Assembly (NCBI RefSeq): GCF_050589705.1
Contig: NZ_JBNGOT010000003.1
Location: 62,001 to 126,000 of the forward strand
DNA from: Sunxiuqinia rutila
GTDB taxonomy: Bacteria > Bacteroidota > Bacteroidia > Bacteroidales > Prolixibacteraceae
Reading direction: 5' to 3'
DNA length: 64,000 nt
The translations under genes and the position numbers were made by a program. Under the pieces are notes generated by a model, which saw only the letters and a program-made list of their open reading frames with translations, was not told the origin of the DNA and did no database searches. Within the stretch, counting starts at the first letter, position 1. Every line of letters begins with the position of its first letter. Positions 45,805 to 54,051 of the stretch are shown here, one piece after another.

Positions 45805-47055
45805 CTATTTCGGTCTTACCTGTCCATCCCCATCAATGAGGTATTTGTAACTGGTCAGTTCTTCCAGGGCCATCGGTCCGCGGGCATGTAATTTTTGGGT
45901 TGAAATGCCAATTTCAGCCCCCAGACCAAACTGCGCTCCATCTGTAAAAGCGGTAGACACATTGCAATACACCGAAGACGCATCGACCATTTTGCGGAAT
46001 AAATCCAGCCGTTCTTCATTTTCTGAAACAATGGCCTCGCTGTGTTTCGAGCTGTAGGCAGCAATGTGATCCAAAGCATCAAGAAAAGCCGGAACCGTTT
46101 TCACCGACATTTTGTAGCCTAAAAACTCCGTTCCAAAAGACTCCTCGGTGGCTTTCTCCAATAGCTCGGCCGGATAGTTGCCAGCAAGTGCGGCATAAGC
46201 TTTCTCATCGGCATAAACCACCACCTTGCTTTGGGGCAAGTCAGCACAAAGCTGAGGCAAATCAGCCAACCGGCTTTCATGAATTACCAGACAGTCCAGT
46301 GCATTGCAAACACTTGGACGCCGGGTTTTGGCATTCTCCACAATGGCTTGTCCTTTGTCCGCATCGCCATATTCGTCAAAATAAGTATGGCAAATACCGG
46401 CTCCGGTTTCGATCACCGGAATGGTGGCATTCTCTCGCACATAGTTGATCAGTCCCTGCGAACCGCGAGGTATAATCAGATCCACATAGCCTTGCGCGTT
46501 CAGAATTTCAGCGGTTGCGGCACGGTCGGCTGGCAATAGCGCCAAAACGTTCTGATCAATACCATGCTTTTCCAGCACCTCATGAATGACCTTCACAATA
46601 GCCGTGTTGGAGTCAATCGCGTCACTTCCGCCTTTCAACACACAGGCATTTCCCGATTTAAGGCACAGTGAAAACACATCGAAGGTAACATTGGGACGGG
46701 CTTCATAAATGATTCCAATCACCCCAAAGGCTACCGATACTTTTTTGATCCGCATTCCATTTGGACGGGTTGTTTCGCTCAAAATGCGCCCCAGAGGAGA
46801 AGGTAAGGAAGCTACATTCCGGATATCATCCGCAATGCTCTGAATTCGCTCCGGCGTAAGTTTCAAACGATCAAACTTAGGGTCTTCCGGATCCATCCGG
46901 CTTAAGTCTTTTTGGTTTTCCACTAAAATCGCTTCGGTGTTTTCAACGGCTGCTTCAGCAAGCTCCAACAAAACATCATTAATCTTGCTTTCGCTTAGCA
47001 AAGCCAGATTTCTGCTGGCTTTCAGCGTTAATTCCAATTGTTTTTTAACCTCCAT
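45805..47055 (-). CDS. proA: Glutamate-5-semialdehyde dehydrogenase (gamma-glutamyl phosphate reductase)
   Basis: This 416-residue aldehyde-dehydrogenase-fold enzyme fits ProA in length. GIIYEARPNVTFDVFSLCLKSGN is the family signature region, KTRRPSVCNALDCLVIH contains the catalytic Cys, and ARGPMALEELTSYKY is the typical C-terminus. It reduces gamma-glutamyl phosphate from ProB to the semialdehyde that cyclises to pyrroline-5-carboxylate. It lies between proB and argF'. Confidence 0.96.
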   Translation of the reverse strand: MEVKKQLELTLKASRNLALLSESKINDVLLELAEAAVENTEAILVENQKDLSRMDPEDPKFDRLKLTPERIQSIADDIRNVASLPSPLGRILSETTRPNGMRIKKVSVAFGVIGIIYEARPNVTFDVFSLCLKSGNACVLKGGSDAIDSNTAIVKVIHEVLEKHGIDQNVLALLPADRAATAEILNAQGYVDLIIPRGSQGLINYVRENATIPVIETGAGICHTYFDEYGDADKGQAIVENAKTRRPSVCNALDCLVIHESRLADLPQLCADLPQSKVVVYADEKAYAALAGNYPAELLEKATEESFGTEFLGYKMSVKTVPAFLDALDHIAAYSSKHSEAIVSENEERLDLFRKMVDASSVYCNVSTAFTDGAQFGLGAEIGISTQKLHARGPMALEELTSYKYLIDGDGQVRPK

Positions 47056-47078
47056 AGTACCTCCTGTTTCTATTAAAA

Positions 47079-47106
47079 GTCCCCTTCCCTGGGGGAGGAA
47101 GGGGAC
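47079..47106. repeat. 10-bp inverted repeat between proA and proB
   Basis: GTCCCCTTCC (47079-47088) and GGAAGGGGAC (47097-47106) are perfect inverted copies with an 8-base purine-rich loop. Similar CCCCTTC/GAAGGGG words form the hairpin at 43809-43836. No T tract follows on the minus strand, so read-through is likely. Confidence 0.6.
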
Positions 47107-47194
47107 AACTCAGAATATCTTGTTGAAGTCAACAAAAAAAAGGGGATTGTTAAGATAAGAAACTAACTATCCTGAGCTTATTTTCATTAATTCA

Positions 47195-48286
47195 TTAATC
47201 TTCACTTAAATACAAATAATCGTAATGCACCACTGGTTTTTGCTTAAGACTCTCGCCTTCGGCTTTCACTTTATCCGCCGAATATTGCGATTTTCCCCAG
47301 CCGACCAGCCGGCCTTGTTCATCGATAATTTTTACAATGTCGCCCCGCTTAAACAGCCCTTTCACTTCGGTTACCCCGATGGGTAACAAACTGGTGGCTT
47401 TGGATGAGTTCAACGCATCTTTGGCTCCTTGATTAATGACCAGCTCGCCTTTGGCAAAACTATGCGAATAAGCGATCCATTTTTTCACATTCGACGACTT
47501 GCGTTTACCGGCCTTAAACCAAGTATGTTTTACCTCCCGGTCCTTGCTCAGAATATCCGTCAGAATATGATCGCGCATCCCGTTGGCAATGTGCACCGCA
47601 ATACCATCTTTAGCCGTCTTGCGGGCAATGGAGCTTTTGGTTAGCATGCCTCCACGTCCGAAGCCGGATTTCTGGGTTAAGATATTCTTCATCCAGTCGC
47701 GGTCTTTCAGGTTGATCTCTTCAATGATCTGCGATTCCGGCAACTTAGGATCGCCATCGTAAATGCCATCAATGTTACTGAGAATAATCAAAGCTTCTGA
47801 ATTTTGCATCGAGGCAATCAGCCCCGACAACTCATCATTATCGGTAAACATCAGTTCGGTAACCGAAATGGTATCATTCTCATTGACCACCGGCACCACC
47901 CTGTTTTCCAGCAAGGTGGTAAAACAGTTTTTCATGTTCAGGTAATGATTCCGGTCGCCAAAGTTATCTTTGGTGGTCAGCACCTGTGCACAGGTAATGC
48001 CATGCTTATTGAAAAAAGCAGCGTATTGATTGATCATCTTCACCTGCCCAATGGCCGACCACAGCTGACGAGAGGAAACCGTATCCAGCTTCCGGTTCAG
48101 TTTCATTTCGCTACGACCGGCAGCAACCGCACCGGACGAAACCAAAATGACTTCGACTCCTTTCTGGTGAAGCAGGGCAATTTGATCCACCAGATGCTCC
48201 ATTCGGGCAACATTCAATGTCCCATCAGACTTGGTTAGAACGTTACTACCTACTTTTATGGTAATTTTCTTATAATTAAAACTCAT
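47195..48286 (-). CDS. proB: Glutamate 5-kinase with PUA domain
   Basis: This 363-residue protein has an amino-acid kinase domain (about 1-255) with ITIKVGSNVLT, EVILVSSGAVAAG, VPVVNENDTIS and GRGGMLTKSSIARK, followed by a PUA domain (about 275-350) as in other long ProB proteins. It phosphorylates glutamate to gamma-glutamyl phosphate, the committed step of proline synthesis, and is usually inhibited by proline. It lies 12 bases downstream of proC. Confidence 0.96.
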   Translation of the reverse strand: MSFNYKKITIKVGSNVLTKSDGTLNVARMEHLVDQIALLHQKGVEVILVSSGAVAAGRSEMKLNRKLDTVSSRQLWSAIGQVKMINQYAAFFNKHGITCAQVLTTKDNFGDRNHYLNMKNCFTTLLENRVVPVVNENDTISVTELMFTDNDELSGLIASMQNSEALIILSNIDGIYDGDPKLPESQIIEEINLKDRDWMKNILTQKSGFGRGGMLTKSSIARKTAKDGIAVHIANGMRDHILTDILSKDREVKHTWFKAGKRKSSNVKKWIAYSHSFAKGELVINQGAKDALNSSKATSLLPIGVTEVKGLFKRGDIVKIIDEQGRLVGWGKSQYSADKVKAEGESLKQKPVVHYDYLYLSED

Positions 48287-48298
48287 GTCTTCCGGGCT

Positions 48299-49096
48299 CT
48301 ATCCGCGTTCCACCTTATTAAATGAGGCTATCAGTCCCTGAATTACCGAAGAGCTGAAACCTTTATGTTCCATCTCATTGATTCCGGTAATGGTAATTCC
48401 CCGGGGGGTAGTCACCTTATCAATTTCCCGCTCCGGATGATGGCCGGTATTCATAATCAACTGAACAGCCCCCTTTACCGTTTGAGCAGTAATAAACTGC
48501 GCCATTTCGGCATTAAAGCCCATTTCGATACCTCCTTGCATGGCTGCCCGCACATAGCGCAAAGCGAATGCGGTACCGCAGGAGGCCAGCACCGTTGCCG
48601 CAGCCATCAACTCCTCATTGATCACCACGGTAGAACCCAGTTGGTCGAACAATTCCTTAACCGTATCAAGGTCTCCTTCTGAATTGCCATTGCCTGAAAT
48701 GCAAGTCATGGATTCCTGCAAGGAAATGGCAGTGTTGGGCATTACGCGCAAAATCCGGGCATCATCGCCAATCATCCCGCCCAACTCTGCCAGGCTTACA
48801 CCCGCTGCAATGGAAACAATAATTTTATCCGAAGTTAAAGCTGGTTTTACCCCATTGATCACCTTCTCAATATGATACGGTTTCACAGCAAAAATAATCA
48901 CGTCCGCTGTTTTTACAGCCTCCAGATTGTCCTGAAACGTATTCAATCCGCAAGCTTTAAAGCCTTCTAAAACAGCTTTACGCGGATCGGAGATGCTAAT
49001 TGCTGAAGGTTCAACATAGCCCGACTTCAACAAGCCGTTGGCAATTGCTCCGCCCATATTTCCGGCGCCAATTATGGTAATTTTTCCAACTTTCAT
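48299..49096 (-). CDS. proC: Pyrroline-5-carboxylate reductase
   Basis: This 265-residue protein opens with the NAD(P)-binding loop TIIGAGNMGGAIANGLL. VSIAAGVSLAELGGMI, ILRVMPNTAISLQESM and the C-terminal VTTPRGITITGINEMEHKG are ProC signatures. It makes proline from pyrroline-5-carboxylate, completing the ProB-ProA-ProC path. It lies 11 bases after argD, so the arginine and proline genes share one transcript. Confidence 0.96.
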   Translation of the reverse strand: MKVGKITIIGAGNMGGAIANGLLKSGYVEPSAISISDPRKAVLEGFKACGLNTFQDNLEAVKTADVIIFAVKPYHIEKVINGVKPALTSDKIIVSIAAGVSLAELGGMIGDDARILRVMPNTAISLQESMTCISGNGNSEGDLDTVKELFDQLGSTVVINEELMAAATVLASCGTAFALRYVRAAMQGGIEMGFNAEMAQFITAQTVKGAVQLIMNTGHHPEREIDKVTTPRGITITGINEMEHKGFSSSVIQGLIASFNKVERG

Positions 49097-49107
49097 TTTG
49101 TTTATTT

Positions 49108-50253
49108 TTAGTTTGAATGAACGGCGAGTTCCTTCAATACTTTTTCAAATTTTTCGATAAAATAAGCTGCTTGTTCCATGGTTAAACTTAAGGGTGGCAG
49201 CAATCGAATAATATGCGCTCCGGAAACTCCGGTAAATATTTTCTCATCGAAAAGCAGTTTCTGACGGATGGGTTTCACTTCTTCGTCAAACTCAATACCA
49301 ATCATCAATCCTTCTCCCCGAACTTCTTTAATTCCCCCAATAGCTGTCAGCTTTTCAATCAAGTAGTTTCCTACTTGCTCCGCATTGGTTACCAACTGTT
49401 CTTGAGCCATAATATCCAATACAGCAATACCGGCAGCACAAGCCAGGTAGTTGCCTCCAAAGGTCGTGCCCAGCATGCCATGCCATGGTTTCAGTTCGGG
49501 GCTAATCAGCACGCCACCAATGGGAAATCCATTGCCCATACCTTTGGCCATAGTAATCATATCGGGCTGTACAGCGGTGTATTGATAAGCAAAGAACTTG
49601 CCACTTCGGCCATACCCTGATTGGATTTCATCCAGAACAAGCAAGCTTCCGTACTGTTTACATAACTGGCTCAATTTTTCAAGGAAAGCCGAATCCGGAA
49701 CATGAATCCCTCCGATTCCCTGAATGCCTTCCACAATGACTGCCGCAACATCTTTCGCTTTCAATTGCTGCTCAACCGCAGCAATATCGTTTAAAGGTAA
49801 AATCACGGCATGCTCTGTTTCATTGACCGGAGCAACAATTTTCGGATTATCGGTAATGGCCACTGCAGCCGAAGTACGCCCGTGAAAACCCTTTTTAAAG
49901 CTGATCACTTTTTTCCGGCCAGTTGTAAACGAAGCCAGTTTCAAGGCATTTTCATTGGCCTCAGCCCCCGAGTTACACAAAAACAACTGATAGTCATCGC
50001 ATCCGGAAAGCTGCCCCAATTTAGTGGCCAGTTCCTGCTGCTGAGGAATCTTTACCGAGTTGCTGTAAAAGCCGATTTGTTGCAGCTGCTCACTAATTTG
50101 AGCAACATATTTTGGGTGGCTGTGCCCGACTGAAATTACAGCATGGCCTCCATATAAATCCAGATACCGGTTACCGGCATCGTCCCATACGTAGCATCCT
50201 TCGGCTTTCACCGGAGTAATGTCAAACAAGGGATATACATCGAATAAATTCAT
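49108..50253 (-). CDS. argD: N-acylornithine aminotransferase
   Basis: About 381 residues from the ATG at 50253; the in-frame codon at 50262 is TTG and would overlap argC closely. It is a class III PLP aminotransferase: GGHAVISVGHSHPKY, NSGAEANENALKLA, LVLDEIQSGYGRSGK and the PLP Lys in ITMAKGMGNGFPIGG. It converts N-acetyl- or, as inferred here, N-succinylglutamate semialdehyde to the acylornithine used by ArgF'. It lies 9 bases after argC. Confidence 0.94.
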   Translation of the reverse strand: MNLFDVYPLFDITPVKAEGCYVWDDAGNRYLDLYGGHAVISVGHSHPKYVAQISEQLQQIGFYSNSVKIPQQQELATKLGQLSGCDDYQLFLCNSGAEANENALKLASFTTGRKKVISFKKGFHGRTSAAVAITDNPKIVAPVNETEHAVILPLNDIAAVEQQLKAKDVAAVIVEGIQGIGGIHVPDSAFLEKLSQLCKQYGSLLVLDEIQSGYGRSGKFFAYQYTAVQPDMITMAKGMGNGFPIGGVLISPELKPWHGMLGTTFGGNYLACAAGIAVLDIMAQEQLVTNAEQVGNYLIEKLTAIGGIKEVRGEGLMIGIEFDEEVKPIRQKLLFDEKIFTGVSGAHIIRLLPPLSLTMEQAAYFIEKFEKVLKELAVHSN

Positions 50254-50262
50254 ACTAATCAA

Positions 50263-51231
50263 TTAAAATGATACCGGTTTTAAGTTCAACCCGGCCTTTT
50301 CATCCAGACCAAACTGCAGGTTCATGTTCTGAACGGCTTGTCCGGAAGCCCCTTTCAGCAGGTTATCCGTTACACTTAGGATCAATAGTTTCCGGCCGTG
50401 TTTTTCCAGATGAAGAACCGCCTTATTGGTGTTCACCACTTGTTTTACATCCGGATTTTCGCTGCTAACAAATACAAAAGGATGTGTTGCATAATACGTT
50501 TCATAAAGCTGAACAGCCTCTTCCAGGCTTCCGTCAAAATCAGTATAAACCGAAGCAAAAATACCCCGGGTATGATTTCCTCGAACCGGCACAAAGTTGA
50601 TATCGAAGTCGAAGGAATCCTGCAACTGCTTAAAGCTTTGGCCAATTTCGCCCAAATGCTGATGCTGAAAAGCTTTGTACACCGACACATTGCTGTTGCG
50701 CCAGCTAAAATGCGAGGTAGCACTTGGAGCCTGTCCTGCCCCGGTTGACCCGGTAATGGCGTGGACATGAATTTCATTTTTGACTAAACCAGCTGCTGCC
50801 AGTGGCAAAACTGCCAGTTGAATTCCGGTGGCAAAACAGCCCGGATTGGCAATATATTGAGCTGTTCGAATGGCTTCGCGGTTGATTTCGGGCAAACCAT
50901 AAACAAACGCATTTCCCGCTGCTTTTAACCGGTAGTCGTGGCTCAGGTCAATTACCTTAAGCGACTCCGGCAACGAATTGGCCTCAACAAATGCTTTGGA
51001 TTTTCCGTGGCCCATGCACAGAAAAATAACATCAACCTTTGCAAAATCAGGCTCAGCAACAAACTGCAGGTCTGTTTCGCCCAGCAAGTCGCGATGAACA
51101 TTGGTTACCGGATTGCCGCCATTGCTGCTACTTTGCACAAAAGCGATTTCCGCCTGTGGATGGTTCAATAAAATACGAATCAATTCTCCTGCAGTGTATC
51201 CTGCCCCTCCTATTATTCCTACTTGAATCAT
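50263..51231 (-). CDS. argC: N-acyl-gamma-glutamyl-phosphate reductase
   Basis: This 322-residue protein opens with the Rossmann loop IGGAGYTAGELIRILLNHP. YIANPGCFATGIQLAVLPL holds the catalytic Cys, and HAITGSTGAGQ plus FVPVRGNHTRGI match ArgC. It reduces the acylglutamyl phosphate made by ArgB. It lies 13 bases after argG. Confidence 0.96.
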   Translation of the reverse strand: MIQVGIIGGAGYTAGELIRILLNHPQAEIAFVQSSSNGGNPVTNVHRDLLGETDLQFVAEPDFAKVDVIFLCMGHGKSKAFVEANSLPESLKVIDLSHDYRLKAAGNAFVYGLPEINREAIRTAQYIANPGCFATGIQLAVLPLAAAGLVKNEIHVHAITGSTGAGQAPSATSHFSWRNSNVSVYKAFQHQHLGEIGQSFKQLQDSFDFDINFVPVRGNHTRGIFASVYTDFDGSLEEAVQLYETYYATHPFVFVSSENPDVKQVVNTNKAVLHLEKHGRKLLILSVTDNLLKGASGQAVQNMNLQFGLDEKAGLNLKPVSF

Positions 51232-51244
51232 GTATCGCTCCTGC

Positions 51245-52438
51245 TTAGTATTTTTTATTAACTGAATTGTAAATTTTCAACGAAGTTCCTAAAATTTTGG
51301 TGAACCCTTTAACATCCTCGCTGGTCCAGGCTTTATTCATCTCACCATACTCACCAAAGTCTGATTTCATCAAATCATATTCTGACTCAACACCAACCAA
51401 CACATAATGGTATGGCTTCAGTGTTACAATTACTTTACCGGTAACTGTTTCCTGTGTATTTTCTAGGAATTTTTCAATGTCGCGCATCACCGGATCCAGG
51501 TAAAGCGATTCGTGCAGGAACATGCCATACCAGTTCGACAACTGCTCTTTCCAGTACATTTGCCATTTGGTAAGCGTGTGTTTTTCCAGCATTTGGTGCG
51601 CTTTAATGATCAGCATGGGAGCTGCTGCTTCAAAGCCAACACGCCCCTTAATACCAATAATGGTATCACCAATATGCATATCGCGGCCAATGGCGTATGG
51701 AGCAGCCAAAGCTTCCAAAGCGCGGATCGCATCTACCGTATTGAAGTATTTTTTACCATCAACACCTTTCAGCTCACCTTTTACAAAATCAAGTGAAATC
51801 TCTTTCTCTCCCTTCGCTTCCAATTGAGAAGGATAAGCTTCTTCGGGTAAGGTTTTATCTGAAGTCAGTGTTTCTTTTCCACCAATACTGGTTCCCCACA
51901 AGCCTTTATTAATCGAGTAAGCCATTTTAGACCAATCGGCCTCAACACCGTGTTTTTTCAGGTAGTCAATCTCTTCCTGACGGCTGAGTTGCAAGTCGCG
52001 TGTGGGTGTCAAAATTTCAATATCCGGAGCCAGAACTTCAAAAGTAAGGTCGAAACGTACCTGGTCGTTTCCGGCCCCAGTACTTCCGTGAGCAACATAT
52101 TTTGCCCCAATTTTCTTGGCATATTCAATGATGGCAATCGCTTGAAAAACCCGTTCAGAACTAACCGAAATCGGATAAGTATTATTCCGGAGAACATTGC
52201 CATAAACCATGTATCGGATACACTTACTATAATAGGTATCGGTTACATCCAGCGTAACGTGTTTGGCCGAGCCTAACTCATACGCTTTCGTCTCAATATC
52301 TTCCAGCTCTTCGGCACCAAAACCGCCGGTATTAGCAAGAGCCGTATAAACTTCAAGATTTTTTTCAACCGATAAATACTTTGCGCAAAATGAAGTATCC
52401 AAACCTCCGCTGTATGCTAATACTACTTTCTCTTTCAT
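51245..52438 (-). CDS. argG: Argininosuccinate synthase
   Basis: This 397-residue protein begins VVLAYSGGLDTSFCAKYL, the ATP-pyrophosphatase loop. AHGSTGAGNDQVRFDL and AYSINKGLWGTSIGGKE are the citrulline- and aspartate-binding regions. It joins citrulline and aspartate; the lyase gene argH is not in the window. It starts 155 bases after the acyltransferase gene, the largest gap in the cluster, so a second promoter may sit there. Confidence 0.95.
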   Translation of the reverse strand: MKEKVVLAYSGGLDTSFCAKYLSVEKNLEVYTALANTGGFGAEELEDIETKAYELGSAKHVTLDVTDTYYSKCIRYMVYGNVLRNNTYPISVSSERVFQAIAIIEYAKKIGAKYVAHGSTGAGNDQVRFDLTFEVLAPDIEILTPTRDLQLSRQEEIDYLKKHGVEADWSKMAYSINKGLWGTSIGGKETLTSDKTLPEEAYPSQLEAKGEKEISLDFVKGELKGVDGKKYFNTVDAIRALEALAAPYAIGRDMHIGDTIIGIKGRVGFEAAAPMLIIKAHQMLEKHTLTKWQMYWKEQLSNWYGMFLHESLYLDPVMRDIEKFLENTQETVTGKVIVTLKPYHYVLVGVESEYDLMKSDFGEYGEMNKAWTSEDVKGFTKILGTSLKIYNSVNKKY

Positions 52439-52551
52439 TTGATTTGTTTTTTATAAAAAGTGATGACACCAATTCAGCATTTCTACTGAAAACTTACAAC
52501 TTTACTAACCTTTTTTCCCTAAACTGTTATGCAGCTCACTAAGCTTAATCC

Positions 52552-52569
52552 ATTTCCATAATTGGAAAT
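52552..52569. repeat. 7-bp inverted repeat upstream of argG
   Basis: ATTTCCA and TGGAAAT are separated by TAAT in the 155-base gap before argG. A TATGCA word like those upstream of argR lies at 52528-52533. Either could be part of a regulatory site for argG; no clear promoter consensus fixes the position. Confidence 0.35.
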
Positions 52570-52593
52570 ATTTAAAGAAAATTAATCCTGAAA

Positions 52594-53295
52594 TTATTGC
52601 CGAACAGTGCCATCACTTAAGTTCTGAATTATTTTTTTAAAACGATTATCTCCTGATTCTTTACCGCCTGAATGACTTTTAGGTTTCAATTTACCGATGA
52701 TTTCCGTCAATGATATTTTTTTGCTCTTTTCGACCTTCTTCACCTTCTTCTTTTCCCACTCCGGATCAAAAAGCATTCCGGTACACAAGCATTTAGAACG
52801 CCCGGTACGCGTTAGAATATCATAATTTACACAACTCTGGCATCCCTTCCAGAAATCCTCATCATCCGTAAGTTCTGAAAAAGTAACCGGGCGATAGCCC
52901 AACTCATGGTTAATTTTCATAACCGCCAGCCCCGTTGTCAATCCAAATATTTTAGCATTCGGGAACTTTTCTCGTGACAATTCAAAAGCTTTCCGCTTAA
53001 TTTCACGTGCCAGTCCAATTCCCCGGTAATCGCGAACAACAATCAAACCCGAGTTGGCCACAAACCGATTGTGCCCCCACGATTCAATGTAACAGAAACC
53101 GGCAAAAGCGGTGCCATCTAAAGCAATAATGGCTTTTCCCTCCACAATCTTTTGAGTAATATACTCATCTGATCGACGGGCAATACCAGTCCCTCTCTCC
53201 TTGGAAGCCAGATCAATACTGTCATTAATCTTGGCAACATAGTCCAAGTGCGCAACATTTGCTGCAATAACTTTAATATCCTTAATGTTTTTCAT
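52594..53295 (-). CDS. GNAT acyltransferase of the arginine cluster, probable N-succinylglutamate synthase
   Basis: This 233-residue protein has a GNAT domain (about 8-145) with the acyl-CoA loop VRDYRGIGLAREI. A cysteine-rich segment follows (Cys152, Cys155, Cys169, Cys171) and then a Lys-rich tail. Its position between argR and argG matches the Bacteroides arg clusters, in which the equivalent protein has been assigned to the first step, N-acylation of glutamate with a succinyl group (recalled, not checked). No argA or argJ is otherwise present in the window. The four Cys could bind a metal. Confidence 0.75.
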   Translation of the reverse strand: MKNIKDIKVIAANVAHLDYVAKINDSIDLASKERGTGIARRSDEYITQKIVEGKAIIALDGTAFAGFCYIESWGHNRFVANSGLIVVRDYRGIGLAREIKRKAFELSREKFPNAKIFGLTTGLAVMKINHELGYRPVTFSELTDDEDFWKGCQSCVNYDILTRTGRSKCLCTGMLFDPEWEKKKVKKVEKSKKISLTEIIGKLKPKSHSGGKESGDNRFKKIIQNLSDGTVRQ

Positions 53296-53316
53296 TTAAT
53301 CTAAAATCCTATCCAT

Positions 53317-53799
53317 CTATCCAATTTTGTCTTCTAATTTTGGCATTACCAAAATCAAACTATTAATTAAATCACTGGGAGTTACTCCCTCTCGCATCAC
53401 CAGTAAAATGGTGTCATCTCCAGCAATGCTTCCTATAATCTCATACGGATCTGCATGATCCAACACCGCAGCTAAGCTGCTTGCATAGCCCGGACGTGTT
53501 CTTAACACCGCCAAGTTTCCGGAAAACTGCAAATCACGAAATCCATCGGCCAAAAAATTCACCCGTGAATTCTCATACTGTGGATCAACATTCACCCCTT
53601 CCGGGAAAACATATACGTATCCTTTGTTCGGATGTGCCACTTTAGCCACCTTTAATATTTTTAAATCACGTGACAAGGTCGCCTGGGTCAACTCATAACC
53701 TTCTTCTTTCAGTTGCCCCAGCAGTTCCTCCTGGCTACTAATCTCCTTTGATGTAACTATTTTTTTTATAGCCAATTGTCTTTTCGTGCGATTCTTCAT
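53317..53799 (-). CDS. argR: Arginine repressor
   Basis: About 160 residues from the ATG at 53799; an upstream in-frame start at 53829 would add ten residues lying inside the promoter, so it is rejected. The N-terminal winged helix (KRQLAIKKIVTSKEISSQEELL; LTQATLSRDLKILK) and the C-terminal arginine-binding hexamer domain (ALDHADPYEIIGSIAGDDTILLVM) are typical. It senses arginine and controls the cluster and probably carAB. It is the first gene of the minus-strand cluster, 21 bases before the acyltransferase gene. Confidence 0.94.
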   Translation of the reverse strand: MKNRTKRQLAIKKIVTSKEISSQEELLGQLKEEGYELTQATLSRDLKILKVAKVAHPNKGYVYVFPEGVNVDPQYENSRVNFLADGFRDLQFSGNLAVLRTRPGYASSLAAVLDHADPYEIIGSIAGDDTILLVMREGVTPSDLINSLILVMPKLEDKIG

Positions 53800-53811
53800 T
53801 TTCTGTATATA

Positions 53812-53838
53812 TATGCAAATCCTATGCAAAATTATGCA
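53812..53838. promoter_or_regulatory. Candidate ArgR operator: three phased TATGCA words
   Basis: TATGCA occurs at 53812, 53823 and 53833, so spaced 11 and 10 bases, one helical turn. The last two form the inverted pair ATGCA-N6-TGCAT. They overlap the argR -7 element, as expected for autoregulation, and lie about 40 bases ahead of the carA -7 element. Confidence 0.5.
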
Positions 53839-53856
53839 TTTTCTGTAAAAATCAAA
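53827..53856 (-). promoter_or_regulatory. argR cluster promoter
   Basis: On the minus strand TTTG (53853-53856) is followed after 18 bases by TAATTTTG (53827-53834), a perfect TAnnTTTG. It lies 27 bases ahead of the argR ATG at 53799, which supports that start. Confidence 0.65.
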
Positions 53857-53877
53857 TTTTTATTCCAGAATTATTTC

Positions 53878-53885
53878 TATTTTTG
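53878..53885 (+). promoter_or_regulatory. carAB -7 element
   Basis: TATTTTTG matches TAnnTTTG perfectly; the -33 region has TTTT, not TTTG. Transcription from here would give a leader of about 160 bases before carA. Confidence 0.5.
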
Positions 53886-53946
53886 TAGCCGAAACGCTCA
53901 CCAAAAAACATTTTGTCACGATGAGTGTTTTTGGTAGCAATACAAT

Positions 53947-54039
53947 ATGACGGTGAAGAAAAAACATTATTCAAAAGAAAATAAGCACAATGCGTTTGCC
54001 CTACTTTCGGTAGTCAGACGCATTTTTTTTAATCTATAA
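53947..54039 (+). CDS. Possible 30-residue leader peptide of carAB
   Basis: An ATG frame of 30 codons ends 12 bases before the carA ATG and runs through the leader terminator. It is Lys/His-rich at first, then has two adjacent Arg codons (AGA CGC, 54016-54021) before a Phe-rich end. Translation would break the hairpin. The frame may be chance, since the T tract forces Phe codons; adjacent Arg codons ahead of an arginine-related operon make it worth recording. Confidence 0.3.
   Translation: MTVKKKHYSKENKHNAFALLSVVRRIFFNL
53989..54030 (+). terminator. Terminator-type hairpin in the carAB leader
   Basis: The 10-bp stem AATGCGTTTG (53989-53998) with CAGACGCATT (54015-54024), plus an apical CTAC/GTAG helix, is followed by eight T residues. 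It lies 22 bases before the carA ATG and downstream of the -7 element at 53878, so it should act as an attenuator. Confidence 0.8.
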
Positions 54040-54051
54040 GCGATTAGTACA

